In this document: positions 37,853 through 46,459 of the stretch, piece after piece | How the letters are laid out: each line of letters starts with the position of its first letter | Position numbering within the stretch: position 1 is the stretch's first letter | From: Iodobacter sp. BJB302 | GTDB taxonomy: Bacteria; Pseudomonadota; Gammaproteobacteria; Burkholderiales; Chitinibacteraceae | Reading direction: 5' to 3' | Assembly: GCF_002735645.1 (NCBI RefSeq) | Contig: NZ_PDZG01000006.1 | Span: 1-64,000 of the forward strand | DNA: 64,000 bases | Program-made: the position numbers and the translations under genes | Notes under the pieces: generated by a model | Told to the model about the DNA's origin: nothing | The model's database searches: none | The model's input: only the letters and a program-made list of their open reading frames with translations

Positions 37853-38120
37853 AAACCCAAATCTTAAACCACGGAGAAAAAAGAGAACACGGAGGGCCAC
37901 GGAGAAAACCTGATGAATATCGGAATGGCTCTCCCAATAAGATCGTCATCCCCGAGTGCTTCTGTCGGGGATCCAGTGGCTTTGCTGGATCACCGATAAA
38001 TTTATTCGGGGATGACGATGTGCTTTATTACTAAGTTATTTTGAGCCAGCATCCTTGATGTTTTTCTCCGTGAAACTCCGTGTTCTCAGTGCCCTCCGTG
38101 TTTTAAGATTTGGGTTTTAT
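37853..38120. repeat. Composite repeat: inverted CCACGGAG units around a REP-like hairpin
   Basis: 37853-37910 (AAACCCAAATCTTAAACCAC ... ) and 38061-38120 (the same unit inverted, ending AAGATTTGGGTTTTAT) face each other. Between them lies ATCGTCATCCCCGAGTGCTT ... and its complement at 37945-38022, a long hairpin. This fills most of the 398-bp gap between terY-C and the phosphatase gene. Confidence 0.9.
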
Positions 38121-38230
38121 TGCAAGGCGAACAGCTGTCTTTAGCTTCGTGCCCAATTCTTTATACGGTTCTCTCTGATAACTTTATGTTTCCTCGTTAC
38201 TGATTCGAACGGGGAATACACGAGACTGCT

Positions 38231-39508
38231 ATGCATCTTCCTTCCGATTCAAATTCGCCTGAATCCGCTCCTCTTCATTTATCCAACAAGCCCGGTGCAA
38301 TACCGCCTGCTGGCACGGTGGCCAGCCAGCCGCTGAGTCCTGAGGTGGTTTTTCAAGCGCCTAATGCTAAGGCCGGGCAGGATTATCGCGGCAGCTTGCG
38401 TGAAGTGGCGGGTAATGGCCGGGTATTGCAATTCAAAGAGACAGGCTTACCCGAAAATCTGGCGCTGACTTTGAGTGAGGAAGGTGAATTGCAAGGCTTG
38501 CCAGGCGTAGCGGGCGATCATCTCATTACCTTTCAGTGGTCGATTGATGGCGTGCAGTGGCATGGCGGGCAATGCGTGCTGCTGGTGAACCCCGATCCGC
38601 GCAGCCTGTGGCAGATCAATGAGCCAGCCAGCGATGCGATTTACCCCAAGCAGCACAGTGCCACGCAGGCACTCAATGCTGGTGGTTTAAAGATGGCTGC
38701 CGCCAGCCGCCGTGGCCGCTCGCATGAGCATGCAGGCCTGTTCAGGGATGATGATTTTTATGTGCAGCACGATGCCGCATCAGGCTGGAGCGTGCTGCTG
38801 GTGGCCGATGGCGCAGGCAGTGCGGTGCATTCGCGCTGGGGTGCAAAGCTGGCGGTAGAAACTGCGGGTGAGCATTTGCTGGCAGCCTTAAAAGGGGATT
38901 TGGGGGCTGGCATCAATCATGCGCTGCAAGGCTGGGATGCAGATCCTGAATCCATCAGCGGGCAAATCGGCCAGCAGTTTTATGCTTTGTTTTACGATGC
39001 CGCGGTTTTGGCGGTGGATGCCATAGAGCAAGCCGCAATATCACAGCAGAGTGAAGCCAGGGATTACGCAACCACCCTTTTAGCTGCCGCGGTTAAGCGG
39101 GAAGGCGGGCAACTCTTTTTGGCTACATTCTGGATCGGTGATGGGGCGATTGCTGCTTATGGGCCACGAGGCAAAGTGCGGCTGATGGGCCAGCCCGATA
39201 GTGGCGAATTTGCAGGGCAAACGCGCTTTTTGGACCGCGCAGCATTGGCGTCTGATCGCTTTGCTCAAAGAGTAAAAATTGGCCGTTACAGCGATATTTC
39301 GGCGGTTGTTTTGATGAGCGATGGGATTTCGGACCCTAAATTTGAAACCGATAAAGGACTCGCCAGCGGCGATAAATGGGATGCTCTATGGGATGAGATC
39401 GCGCCTTGCTTGGCGGCGGATCAGCCTGAGCAAAGTTTGCTGGATTGGATGGGTTTTTTCATCCCTGGCCATCATGATGACCGAAGCATGGCGCTGATTT
39501 GGGCTTGA
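38231..39508 (+). CDS. PP2C-family protein phosphatase of the Ter triad
   Basis: 425 residues. Residues about 35-130 resemble a bacterial Ig/cadherin-like domain (GQDYRGSL ... LPENLALTLSEEGELQGLPG), an unusual N-terminal addition. Residues 150-425 are the PP2C_2 catalytic domain: VADGAGSAVHSRWGAKLAVE, FWIGDGAIAAYG, VVLMSDGISD and the final HHDDRSMALIW hold the metal-binding Asp residues. It should remove phosphate from Ser/Thr of partners, opposing the kinase encoded next. The gene is bracketed by inverted CCACGGAG repeats on both sides. No signal peptide, so the Ig-like domain acts in the cytoplasm. Confidence 0.9.
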   Translation: MHLPSDSNSPESAPLHLSNKPGAIPPAGTVASQPLSPEVVFQAPNAKAGQDYRGSLREVAGNGRVLQFKETGLPENLALTLSEEGELQGLPGVAGDHLITFQWSIDGVQWHGGQCVLLVNPDPRSLWQINEPASDAIYPKQHSATQALNAGGLKMAAASRRGRSHEHAGLFRDDDFYVQHDAASGWSVLLVADGAGSAVHSRWGAKLAVETAGEHLLAALKGDLGAGINHALQGWDADPESISGQIGQQFYALFYDAAVLAVDAIEQAAISQQSEARDYATTLLAAAVKREGGQLFLATFWIGDGAIAAYGPRGKVRLMGQPDSGEFAGQTRFLDRAALASDRFAQRVKIGRYSDISAVVLMSDGISDPKFETDKGLASGDKWDALWDEIAPCLAADQPEQSLLDWMGFFIPGHHDDRSMALIWA

Positions 39509-39523
39509 GTTGGGGTATCTGCT

Positions 39524-39769
39524 AAAACCCAAATCTTGAACCACGGAGGGCACAGAGAACACGGAGTTTCATGGAGAAAACCCAAGGCTGAGTTTTCTCT
39601 GTATCCCTTTTTTACCCATAATAAACAAAATGCTAGGGTGGGCACACGGCCGCGCCCACTCGCTGAGTCGCGTATGAACGCGTGGGCATAAAAACCTGTC
39701 CATCCTAAAGGTTTTCTCCGTGGCCCTCCGTGTCCTCCCAAACTCCGTGGTTCAAGATTTGGGTTTTAG
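39524..39769. repeat. Second inverted CCACGGAG pair (right side of phosphatase gene)
   Basis: 39524-39582 (AAAACCCAAATCTTGAACCA ...) and 39710-39769 (inverted, ending TTCAAGATTTGGGTTTTAG) enclose 127 bp with a smaller GTGGGCAC/GCGTGGGCAT motif. The same arrangement lies left of the phosphatase gene at 37853. Confidence 0.9.
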
Positions 39770-39827
39770 ATCTCAAGATTTAGGTTTCTTCACAATTTGA
39801 CTTGCAGCAGGCAATCTGGAGTTAAGC

Positions 39828-41327
39828 ATGGCTAAGGTGATTCAGTGCCGCACATTGGATGGGCAAACCGTCGAATTTGTGGATGAGATGATTGCTTCCG
39901 GGGCGATGAAAGAGGTGTACTTCTCGCCGGATAAGTCTTATGTGGTGGCGTTTTATAAGAATAAGCAGGACGCTCAGGCGCTGGAGCGGCTGCAGATGAT
40001 TATCGGCAAATATCGCGAGGGGATTTTTAATCAGGCGGGCGGCGATTACTGGAAAAACCTGTTTTGCTGGCCAACGGCGCTTTTGGAATATGAAGGGAAA
40101 CTAGGCTTAATCGCTCCCACTTATCCTGCCCATTTTTTCTTTGAATTCGGCTCCAAAAACCATGACATGCTCGAGATCAGGGGCAAGGAAAAGGAAGGCA
40201 AGTGGTTTGCTGCCGCCAATTTACGCCAGCGTTTTGTCGATCAGCGCGAGCTGGGCGATTGGCTGAGCCATTTAAAAATCTGCGTGCTGATTGCCCGTGC
40301 GGTGCGTCGTATGCATATGGCGGGGCTGGCGCATTCTGATTTGTCTTATAAAAACGTGCTGGTCGATCCGTCCGGTGGCTTTGCCTGCGTGATTGATGTG
40401 GATGGCCTGGTGGTGCCGGGCCGCTATCCGCCGGATGTGGTGGGCACGCCTGATTTTATTGCGCCCGAAGTGGTCAGCACCAGTCATTTAGCCAAGGGAG
40501 ACCCGCAGCGCAATCTGCCGCGCCGCGAAACAGACCAGCATGCGCTGGCCGTGCTGATTTATATGTATCTGCTGTACCGCCACCCTCTGCGCGGCGGCAA
40601 AGTGCACGATATGAATGATGAGCAGCGGGACGAGGCGCTGTCTATGGGCGAGCGTGCCCTGTTTGTTGAGCATCCCACAGATACAAGCAATCGCATTAAT
40701 CTGGCAGAGGCCAGGCCCGCCGAGCTGCCGTGGGCAGACAGCAGCAAGCTGCCTTATACCCTGACTGGCCCTTATCTGACTCCGCTATTTAAACAAGCAT
40801 TTGTTGATGGCCTGCATCAGCCTAATCAGCGCCCTTCGGCCAATGATTGGGAAACGGCGCTGCTTAAAACCATTGATCTGGCCCTGCCTTGCCGCTGCGA
40901 GCAGAAATGGTTTGTGTTTGATAACTCCACCCAGCCCGCCTGCCCGTTTTGTGGCTTGGCTTATCATGGCCAGCTGCCAGTGCTTAATCTGTATTCATCC
41001 CGTCAGGAAGGGCAGTTCCGCCCTGATAACCACCGGCTGATGGTGTGGGAAGGACAATCGCTTTACCCCTGGCACGCCAATTATTTACTGGCCCCGAATG
41101 AAAAGCTGGCGGATGAACATAAGCAGCGCGTGGCCTATTTTATTTTCTATCATAATGTGTGGTGGATTTTTAACGTTGGCCTGCCTGATTTAATGGATGT
41201 GGCAAGCAAGAAAACGGTAGCCGTTGGCGGCAAGCTGGAGCTGAAAGACGGCCAGCAAATCTTGCTCGATAAAGCAGAAGGGGGGCGGCTGGTGGTGGTA
41301 CAGATGGTGGGAGAGGCGCGCAGATAG
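39828..41327 (+). CDS. Divergent protein kinase of the Ter triad with zinc ribbon
   Basis: 499 residues. A kinase-like fold: glycine loop ASGAMKEVYF near residue 28, candidate ATP lysine in VVAFYKNK, catalytic loop HSDLSYKNVLVD near 167 (HRD Arg replaced by Ser), metal loop VIDVDG in place of DFG, and an APE-like region DFIAPEVVS. Asp and Asn of the catalytic loop are kept, so activity is plausible. Residues 355-385 have a zinc ribbon (CRCEQKW ... CPFCGLAYHG), and the C-terminal 110 residues form a separate beta-rich, possibly FHA-like module. It completes the TerY/phosphatase/kinase triad. Confidence 0.85.
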   Translation: MAKVIQCRTLDGQTVEFVDEMIASGAMKEVYFSPDKSYVVAFYKNKQDAQALERLQMIIGKYREGIFNQAGGDYWKNLFCWPTALLEYEGKLGLIAPTYPAHFFFEFGSKNHDMLEIRGKEKEGKWFAAANLRQRFVDQRELGDWLSHLKICVLIARAVRRMHMAGLAHSDLSYKNVLVDPSGGFACVIDVDGLVVPGRYPPDVVGTPDFIAPEVVSTSHLAKGDPQRNLPRRETDQHALAVLIYMYLLYRHPLRGGKVHDMNDEQRDEALSMGERALFVEHPTDTSNRINLAEARPAELPWADSSKLPYTLTGPYLTPLFKQAFVDGLHQPNQRPSANDWETALLKTIDLALPCRCEQKWFVFDNSTQPACPFCGLAYHGQLPVLNLYSSRQEGQFRPDNHRLMVWEGQSLYPWHANYLLAPNEKLADEHKQRVAYFIFYHNVWWIFNVGLPDLMDVASKKTVAVGGKLELKDGQQILLDKAEGGRLVVVQMVGEARR

Positions 41328-41684
41328 TTGATGGATTATGGAAAAAATTGACGATAAAAATTGAAGCGGATGAAACTTATATGTCTTTGTCCTGTCTTCT
41401 GTAAGCCGGGAATATTTTAAGCTGAATAGAATGCCGGTTACGCGGCTGTTATTGCTGATATTGCTAGCAAGAAATTATTAATAAATATAATTACTTAGCT
41501 TGCTTCGCTTGAAAATGATGGAAGGCGAACAAATCTATAAAGCTTAATTATGGTTTGGTATAACTTGAATGATCTGAGCCCGGATAAAAATGTCCGGGGG
41601 AGGATGATTTAAGCAGGAGCAGTTTTTTTGGGTGTCGCCGGGTTTAGTCAGGCGTGTCGTTAATTTTTTAAAGGAATTTCGTTT
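41328..41684 (+). promoter_or_regulatory. Leader region before the second terD
   Basis: 357 bp without a gene. It contains the hairpin CCCGGA-TAAAAATG-TCCGGG at 41579-41598 and an AT-rich stretch near 41460-41560 that could carry a promoter. A good AAAGGAA site precedes the next ATG. It probably restarts transcription inside the island. Confidence 0.4.
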
Positions 41685-42260
41685 ATGGCTATCAGTCTGC
41701 AAAAAGGCGGCAACGTCAATTTAAGTAAAGAAGCGCCTTCCCTCAAAAAGTTGGTGATTGGTTTAGGTTGGGATCCACGCGTTACAGATGGCTCTGCTTT
41801 TGATCTGGATGGCAGTGCTTTTATGCTCAAAGCTGACGGTAAGGTTCGTGCTGATTCTGATTTCATTTTTTACAACAACCTGAAATCAACCGACGGCTCT
41901 GTTACCCATGCAGGGGACAATACCAGCGGCCAGGGTGACGGCGACGATGAAAAGATCGTGATTGATCTGGCTTTAGTGCCAGCAGACATCGATAAAATCA
42001 CCGTTGGTGTAACCATCCATGATGCTGAAGCACGCAAGCAAAACTTTGGCATGGTAGGTAAAGCGTATATCCGCTGCCTTGATGCCAATGGCGATAAAGA
42101 AATCGCGCGTTATGATCTGTCTGAAGACAGCTCCACAGAAACAGCCATGGTTTTCGGTGAAATCTACCGTGCTGGTGCAGAGTGGAAATTCAAAGCAGTG
42201 GGTCAGGGCTTTGCGGGTGGCTTAGCGCCGCTGGCACGCTCTTTCGGTATTAGCGCTTAA
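41685..42260 (+). CDS. TerD/TerE-like tellurium resistance protein
   Basis: 191 residues, full TerD fold: [52 protein letters not shown] near residue 80 and [18 protein letters not shown] at the end. The acidic DLDG and GDGDDE loops fit calcium sites. TerD and TerE are too alike to separate by eye, so no symbol is given. Strong AAAGGAATTTC ribosome-binding site. Followed by the AIM24 gene after 119 bp. Confidence 0.92.
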   Translation: MAISLQKGGNVNLSKEAPSLKKLVIGLGWDPRVTDGSAFDLDGSAFMLKADGKVRADSDFIFYNNLKSTDGSVTHAGDNTSGQGDGDDEKIVIDLALVPADIDKITVGVTIHDAEARKQNFGMVGKAYIRCLDANGDKEIARYDLSEDSSTETAMVFGEIYRAGAEWKFKAVGQGFAGGLAPLARSFGISA

Positions 42261-42379
42261 TAAGCTGATGTTGATGCCTCGGGGGGATTTTTTCCTCTGA
42301 GGCATGTTGTATTTGATGATCGTAAAGCGGCAGGGGTTTCAACCGCCCAAGCTGTTTGCAATTGCGGGAATTTATAAGC

Positions 42380-43090
42380 ATGACAGTGTTTACTGCTACC
42401 GGTGATGTTGATCCGTTTTTGCATGTGTCCTTACAAAAGGGCGACAAAATCTATTGCGAATCTGATGCAATGGTGATGATGGAAGCCAATCTGGATCTGA
42501 AAGGCAGCATGAATGGCGGAATAGGCGGGGCAATTATGCGACGCTTTGCCAATGGCGAGTCTTTCTTTCAGCAGCAGATTGAAGCGGTCAGGGGTGAGGG
42601 CGATTGCCTGTTATCACCCACTCTGCCCGGTGCCATGCAAATTGTTGATGTAGGCGCAAAACAATACTTATTAAACGATGGCGCTTTTGTTGCGGCGACA
42701 TCGGGCACAGAAATGAAAGTGCGTATGCAAAATATCGGTAACGCGCTGTTTGCCCAGTCTGGCGGGTTTTTTGTGATGGAAACCTCAGGCACGGGGCAGG
42801 TGGTGGTGTCAGGCTTTGGCTCGATGTTTGAGCTGGACGTGGCCCCGGGCAAAGACGTGATTATTGATAACTCGCATGTGGTGTGCTGGGACAATAGCCT
42901 GCGCTATGAGATCTCTGTAACTACAGGTAATTCCGGCGGTGGCCTTGGCGGCATGCTGGGTAATTTAGTCAATAGTGTGACCAGCGGCGAAGGCATTGTG
43001 CTGCGCTTTAGCGGCACAGGTAAGGTCTTTATTTGCTCCAGAAACCGTGATTCTTTTGCCGAGTGGCTGAAGAAAAAAAACGGCGGCTAA
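42380..43090 (+). CDS. AIM24-family (TIGR00266/DUF124) protein
   Basis: 236 residues from the ATG with CGGGAA upstream. It follows the AIM24/TRAP-like beta-sandwich family: LQKGDKIYCESDAMVMMEAN near residue 17, LKGSMNGGIGGAIMRRFANG, then FFVMETSGTGQVVVSGFGSM, a Gly-rich loop (GNSGGGLGGMLGNLV) and SFAEWLKKK at the C-terminus. AIM24-like proteins are frequent in ter loci; their role is unknown. The C-terminal SFAEWLK echoes the SFVEWLK end of the TerX-like protein. No signal peptide. Confidence 0.88.
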   Translation: MTVFTATGDVDPFLHVSLQKGDKIYCESDAMVMMEANLDLKGSMNGGIGGAIMRRFANGESFFQQQIEAVRGEGDCLLSPTLPGAMQIVDVGAKQYLLNDGAFVAATSGTEMKVRMQNIGNALFAQSGGFFVMETSGTGQVVVSGFGSMFELDVAPGKDVIIDNSHVVCWDNSLRYEISVTTGNSGGGLGGMLGNLVNSVTSGEGIVLRFSGTGKVFICSRNRDSFAEWLKKKNGG

Positions 43091-43307
43091 ATATCCGCCT
43101 TGAGTAGCCTGGCTCAGCTGGTTTGTATGGCCTTTGGGGCGATGCAAATCAGCGTAAACAGGTGAAAAAGAATGTTGGCTTACGCGATATACACAGAGTG
43201 AGGCAAGCCTCATACGCAGACTGCTAAGCCAGGCTGCGGATTGTTCTTCGGTTGACAGGATCGGGTTCCTCCCGCCCTAAAATACTTAATTCATCAAGGA
43301 GTACAGC

Positions 43308-43889
43308 ATGGCGATTAACCTAGAGAAAGGCCAGAAGATTTCCCTCGAGAAAGAGGCTGGTGTTGCATTAAGTAAAGTCATCATGGGCCTCGCCTGGGAT
43401 GCAGTGAAATCCAAGGGCTTCCTGGGCTTTGGTGGCAGCGCACCTGATATTGATCTGGATGCATCGTGCATTTTGTTTGACGAGCAAGGCCATCCAGTGG
43501 ATGCGGTTTGGTTTCGTCAGCTGAAATCTAAAGATGGCTCAATCACCCACACGGGTGATAATCGTACCGGTGAAGGCGATGGCGATGATGAGCAAATCGT
43601 GGTTGATCTGACTCGTGTGCCTGCCAATGTGAAAAGCCTGGTCTTCACGGTAAACAGCTTCACCGGCCAGAATTTCTCGCAAATTGCCAATGCCACTTGC
43701 CGTATTTTGAACGCCAGTGATAACAAAGAAGTGGCGCGTTTTAATTTGTCTGCACTGGGCTCACACAATGCGCAGATTATGGCCAAGCTGTATCGCCATA
43801 ATAATGAGTGGAAAATGCACGCCATTGGCGAAATTGGCAATGGCCGCACCTTTGATGAGCTGATGCCGCAAATTACACCGCATCTGTAA
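43308..43889 (+). CDS. TerZ-like TerD-family protein
   Basis: 193 residues. TerD fold with the TerZ pattern: INLEKGQKISLEKEAGVALS, KGFLGFGG insertion, [48 protein letters not shown] and LVFTVNSFTGQNFSQIANAT. The acidic loops bind calcium in related proteins. The ATG has an AAGGAG site. The last 84 bp are duplicated immediately downstream in a frameshifted copy. It stands 333 bp before the biosynthetic genes. Confidence 0.92.
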   Translation: MAINLEKGQKISLEKEAGVALSKVIMGLAWDAVKSKGFLGFGGSAPDIDLDASCILFDEQGHPVDAVWFRQLKSKDGSITHTGDNRTGEGDGDDEQIVVDLTRVPANVKSLVFTVNSFTGQNFSQIANATCRILNASDNKEVARFNLSALGSHNAQIMAKLYRHNNEWKMHAIGEIGNGRTFDELMPQITPHL

Positions 43890-43895
43890 TGTGAG

Positions 43896-43981
43896 GAGTG
43901 GAAAATGCACGCCATCGGTGAAATTGGTAATGGGGCCGCACCTTTGATGAGCTGATGCCACAAATCACGACTCACCTGTAA
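43896..43981 (+). pseudogene. Tandem duplicate of the 3' end of the TerZ-like gene
   Basis: The bases GAGTGGAAAATGCACGCCAT ... and ... GATGAGCTGATGCC repeat the end of the preceding gene (43806-43889) with point changes and two extra G residues (GGGGCC for GGCC) that break the frame. It ends in a stop like the original (CACCTGTAA). No start is present. Confidence 0.9.
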
Positions 43982-44222
43982 AAAGAAGCATTGTAGTTCT
44001 CTATCGCGTGGGGGCTTGTTTCCATATTCTTGTTGGAAGCAAGTCCCTTGCTGGCGATGTGTCGGGTTTGAGTGCCGCTGGTAAAGAGCCGTCTGATTAA
44101 AGTTTCTGTTTGGGTTTTTAAAGGCGAATCGCTTTTGAAAGCTCGGGCTGGAAATAAACCGGGCTCTTTTTAGTCAGGAATTTAGCCCGGCCTGTTTGCT
44201 GGCTCGTTTCCTGAAGGCATCT

Positions 44223-45293
44223 ATGCAGCACGTCTGGTTTAATAAAACATTTTCCTCTGTTGCCGCAGCAATCAGCCTGATTCGCGAGGCCGATCTTGCG
44301 GGCGATTATCACATCGTCTCCAGCCATACCAATCCATATGCAGCATCGTTTCAAGCAGCGCATCAATTTGCGGTAGAGCCTTCCGGCCTGCAGGGCGAAG
44401 CGTATCTGGCATGGTGTTTACAATTTTGTCTTGACCACGCCATCACTATTTTTATTCCCGGTAAGGAAGCTGTACTCATTAGCGCAGAGCGCGAGCGCTT
44501 TGAGCGGCAGGGCACGCGCGTTTTAGCTGTGGCATCCGCTGAAATGCTGGAGCTGCTGCACGATAAGGCTGCGTTTTATCAGGCTGTTGATTTGCCGCGC
44601 ACGCCACCTGCTGCGTTTAGGGTGGTAGAAACCGCCGCGCAGTTTGAGGCGGCTTATCAGGCGCTCAGGCAAGATCACGCTAGACTATGTATTAAGCCGG
44701 CCAAATCGGTATTTGGTCTGGGTTTTGCCATTATCGATGAAGAGCGCTCCAGCGCGCAGCTGCTGACAGAAGGCGTGCAATACTATATTGGCCTTGATGA
44801 TCTGCGCCGGGGTTTTGCTGCCATGGGCACCTTTAAAACCATGATTGTGATGGAATATCTCGACGGCCATGAATACAGCGTGGATTGCGTTGGCGACAAT
44901 GGCCGCTTGGTTTGCGCCGTGCCGCGCAAAAAAATGAAGCAGGCAGGCCGTGGCCAGATGATCGAAATGCGCAGCGATATTTTAGACAGCGTGCGCCAGC
45001 TGGCCGAAGCTTTTGGCCTGAATGGCAATTTCAATGTGCAATTTAAAGAAAGAGCAGGCGGCCTTGGCCTCCTGGAAATTAACCCGCGTATGTCTGGCGG
45101 CATCGCCATGGCCTGCCTTGGCGGGCCTAATTTACCTTATCTAGCTTTGGCTGGTTTTGATCGCGGTTTTGATAACTTGCATATCCCGGAAGTGCCGCAT
45201 GGCATTCGCGTGGCCGAGCTGGGCCGTGCTGCTGTGCTGGTTGATGCAGAAGTGCTGGCAGCAGCTGAAGTACCGTGTGCGGCATTGCAATGA
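44223..45293 (+). CDS. ATP-grasp ligase of the Ter biosynthetic operon
   Basis: 356 residues from the ATG preceded by GAAGG; the frame runs 9 codons further upstream. ATP-grasp fold: the central domain has LCIKPAKSVFGLGFAII near residue 150 (nucleotide lysine) and MIVMEYLDGHEYSVDCVGD near 205. The metal-binding end is FNVQFKERAGGLGLLEINPR, then MSGGIAMA. Related to carbamoyl-phosphate-synthase-like carboxylate-amine ligases. In Ter islands this enzyme is predicted to help make a nucleoside-like metabolite with the PRTases that follow. It overlaps the next gene by 4 bp. Confidence 0.9.
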   Translation: MQHVWFNKTFSSVAAAISLIREADLAGDYHIVSSHTNPYAASFQAAHQFAVEPSGLQGEAYLAWCLQFCLDHAITIFIPGKEAVLISAERERFERQGTRVLAVASAEMLELLHDKAAFYQAVDLPRTPPAAFRVVETAAQFEAAYQALRQDHARLCIKPAKSVFGLGFAIIDEERSSAQLLTEGVQYYIGLDDLRRGFAAMGTFKTMIVMEYLDGHEYSVDCVGDNGRLVCAVPRKKMKQAGRGQMIEMRSDILDSVRQLAEAFGLNGNFNVQFKERAGGLGLLEINPRMSGGIAMACLGGPNLPYLALAGFDRGFDNLHIPEVPHGIRVAELGRAAVLVDAEVLAAAEVPCAALQ

Positions 45294-46459
45294 GCCGGCC
45301 CGAAAGCATTAAAGTTGAACTACCCACCGGCCTGATGGAGCTCAATGTGGATGCGGGTGCATTCAGCGTGGATGAGCTGATGGGCTTTGCAGCAAGAGCG
45401 AATGCCAAGCGGGGGTTTCTGTTTTTAAGCAAGGTGCTGGGCAAACACTGGCCGGTGCGCCCTGCGCTGATGCGCAAAATTCATGAAAATCTGGCCGGGC
45501 AAGTGCCCGCCGGTTTACCCGGCCCGGTGGTGTTTATCGCTATGGCCGAAACGGCAATTGGCCTGGGGCAGGGCGTTTTTGAAGCTTATAAAAACGCTCA
45601 CCCGGATACAGAAGCGCTGTTTTTGCACACCTCGCGTTATCACGTTGGCGGGGCAGAGATTATCGAATTTGCCGAAGCACACAGCCATGCGCCAAGGCAG
45701 TTTTTGCATATGCCGCAAGATGCCCGGCTGCGGGCCTTATTACTGAATGCCAAATCCCTGGTGCTGGTGGACGATGAAGCCAGCACCGGCAACACCTTTT
45801 TAAATCTAAGCAATGCCTGCCGGGTACTCAATCCAAACATCGGGCACGTTCACCTTGCCACCATTACCAATTTTATGGGCAAGGCTGCAAACGAGGCTCT
45901 GTCGCAGCGCTTTGGTATTCCCGTTTCAATTGCCGCCAGCTTAAGTGGGGAATATGTGTTCACAGCTGGCGATTTACAGCCATCCAGCCGCGCGGCGCAG
46001 GTATTTGAGGCGCATGCTGATCGCGGTGCAAATGGCGGTTTTGGCCGCCTTGGGCTCGATCGTGCGCTTGCTGCGCCTGATTCGCTGGCCAAAAAATTAG
46101 CCGCTGCTATTGGGGCGGATGAGCGGGTCTTGGTTTTAGGTACGGGTGAGTTTATGCACCCGGCTTATCTGCTGGGCAGCGCTTTGGAAGCCTTAGGTTG
46201 TGATGTGCAGGTGCAATCGACCACACGCTCACCCATCCTGAAATGGGGGGCGGTCAGCCATGCGCTGAGCTTTGCAGATAACTATGGCGAGGGGGTCGAA
46301 AACTATATTTATAACGTCACACTCGGCCAGTACGATCATGTATTGGTTTGCCATGAAACCCCGCCGAATCAAGCGCTACAGCGTATTGCGCAGGCTGTAG
46401 GCGGGCGTTTATTCCATTTCTTATCTGAGAATCATATTGAAGAAATATCTGTTCGTTGA
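45290..46459 (+). CDS. Phosphoribosyltransferase-domain protein (PRTase-TRSP type)
   Basis: 389 residues from an ATG overlapping the ATP-grasp stop (ATGA). Residues 60-220 form a type I PRTase fold with the PRPP loop LVLVDDEASTGNTFLNL near residue 160. Residues 230-389 are a TRSP-like domain (VLVLGTGEFMHPAYLLGSAL). It is expected to form or break a ribose-5-phosphate N-glycosidic bond using PRPP. No known purine or pyrimidine pathway enzyme has this pair of domains. The base and product are unknown. Confidence 0.88.
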   Translation: MSRPESIKVELPTGLMELNVDAGAFSVDELMGFAARANAKRGFLFLSKVLGKHWPVRPALMRKIHENLAGQVPAGLPGPVVFIAMAETAIGLGQGVFEAYKNAHPDTEALFLHTSRYHVGGAEIIEFAEAHSHAPRQFLHMPQDARLRALLLNAKSLVLVDDEASTGNTFLNLSNACRVLNPNIGHVHLATITNFMGKAANEALSQRFGIPVSIAASLSGEYVFTAGDLQPSSRAAQVFEAHADRGANGGFGRLGLDRALAAPDSLAKKLAAAIGADERVLVLGTGEFMHPAYLLGSALEALGCDVQVQSTTRSPILKWGAVSHALSFADNYGEGVENYIYNVTLGQYDHVLVCHETPPNQALQRIAQAVGGRLFHFLSENHIEEISVR

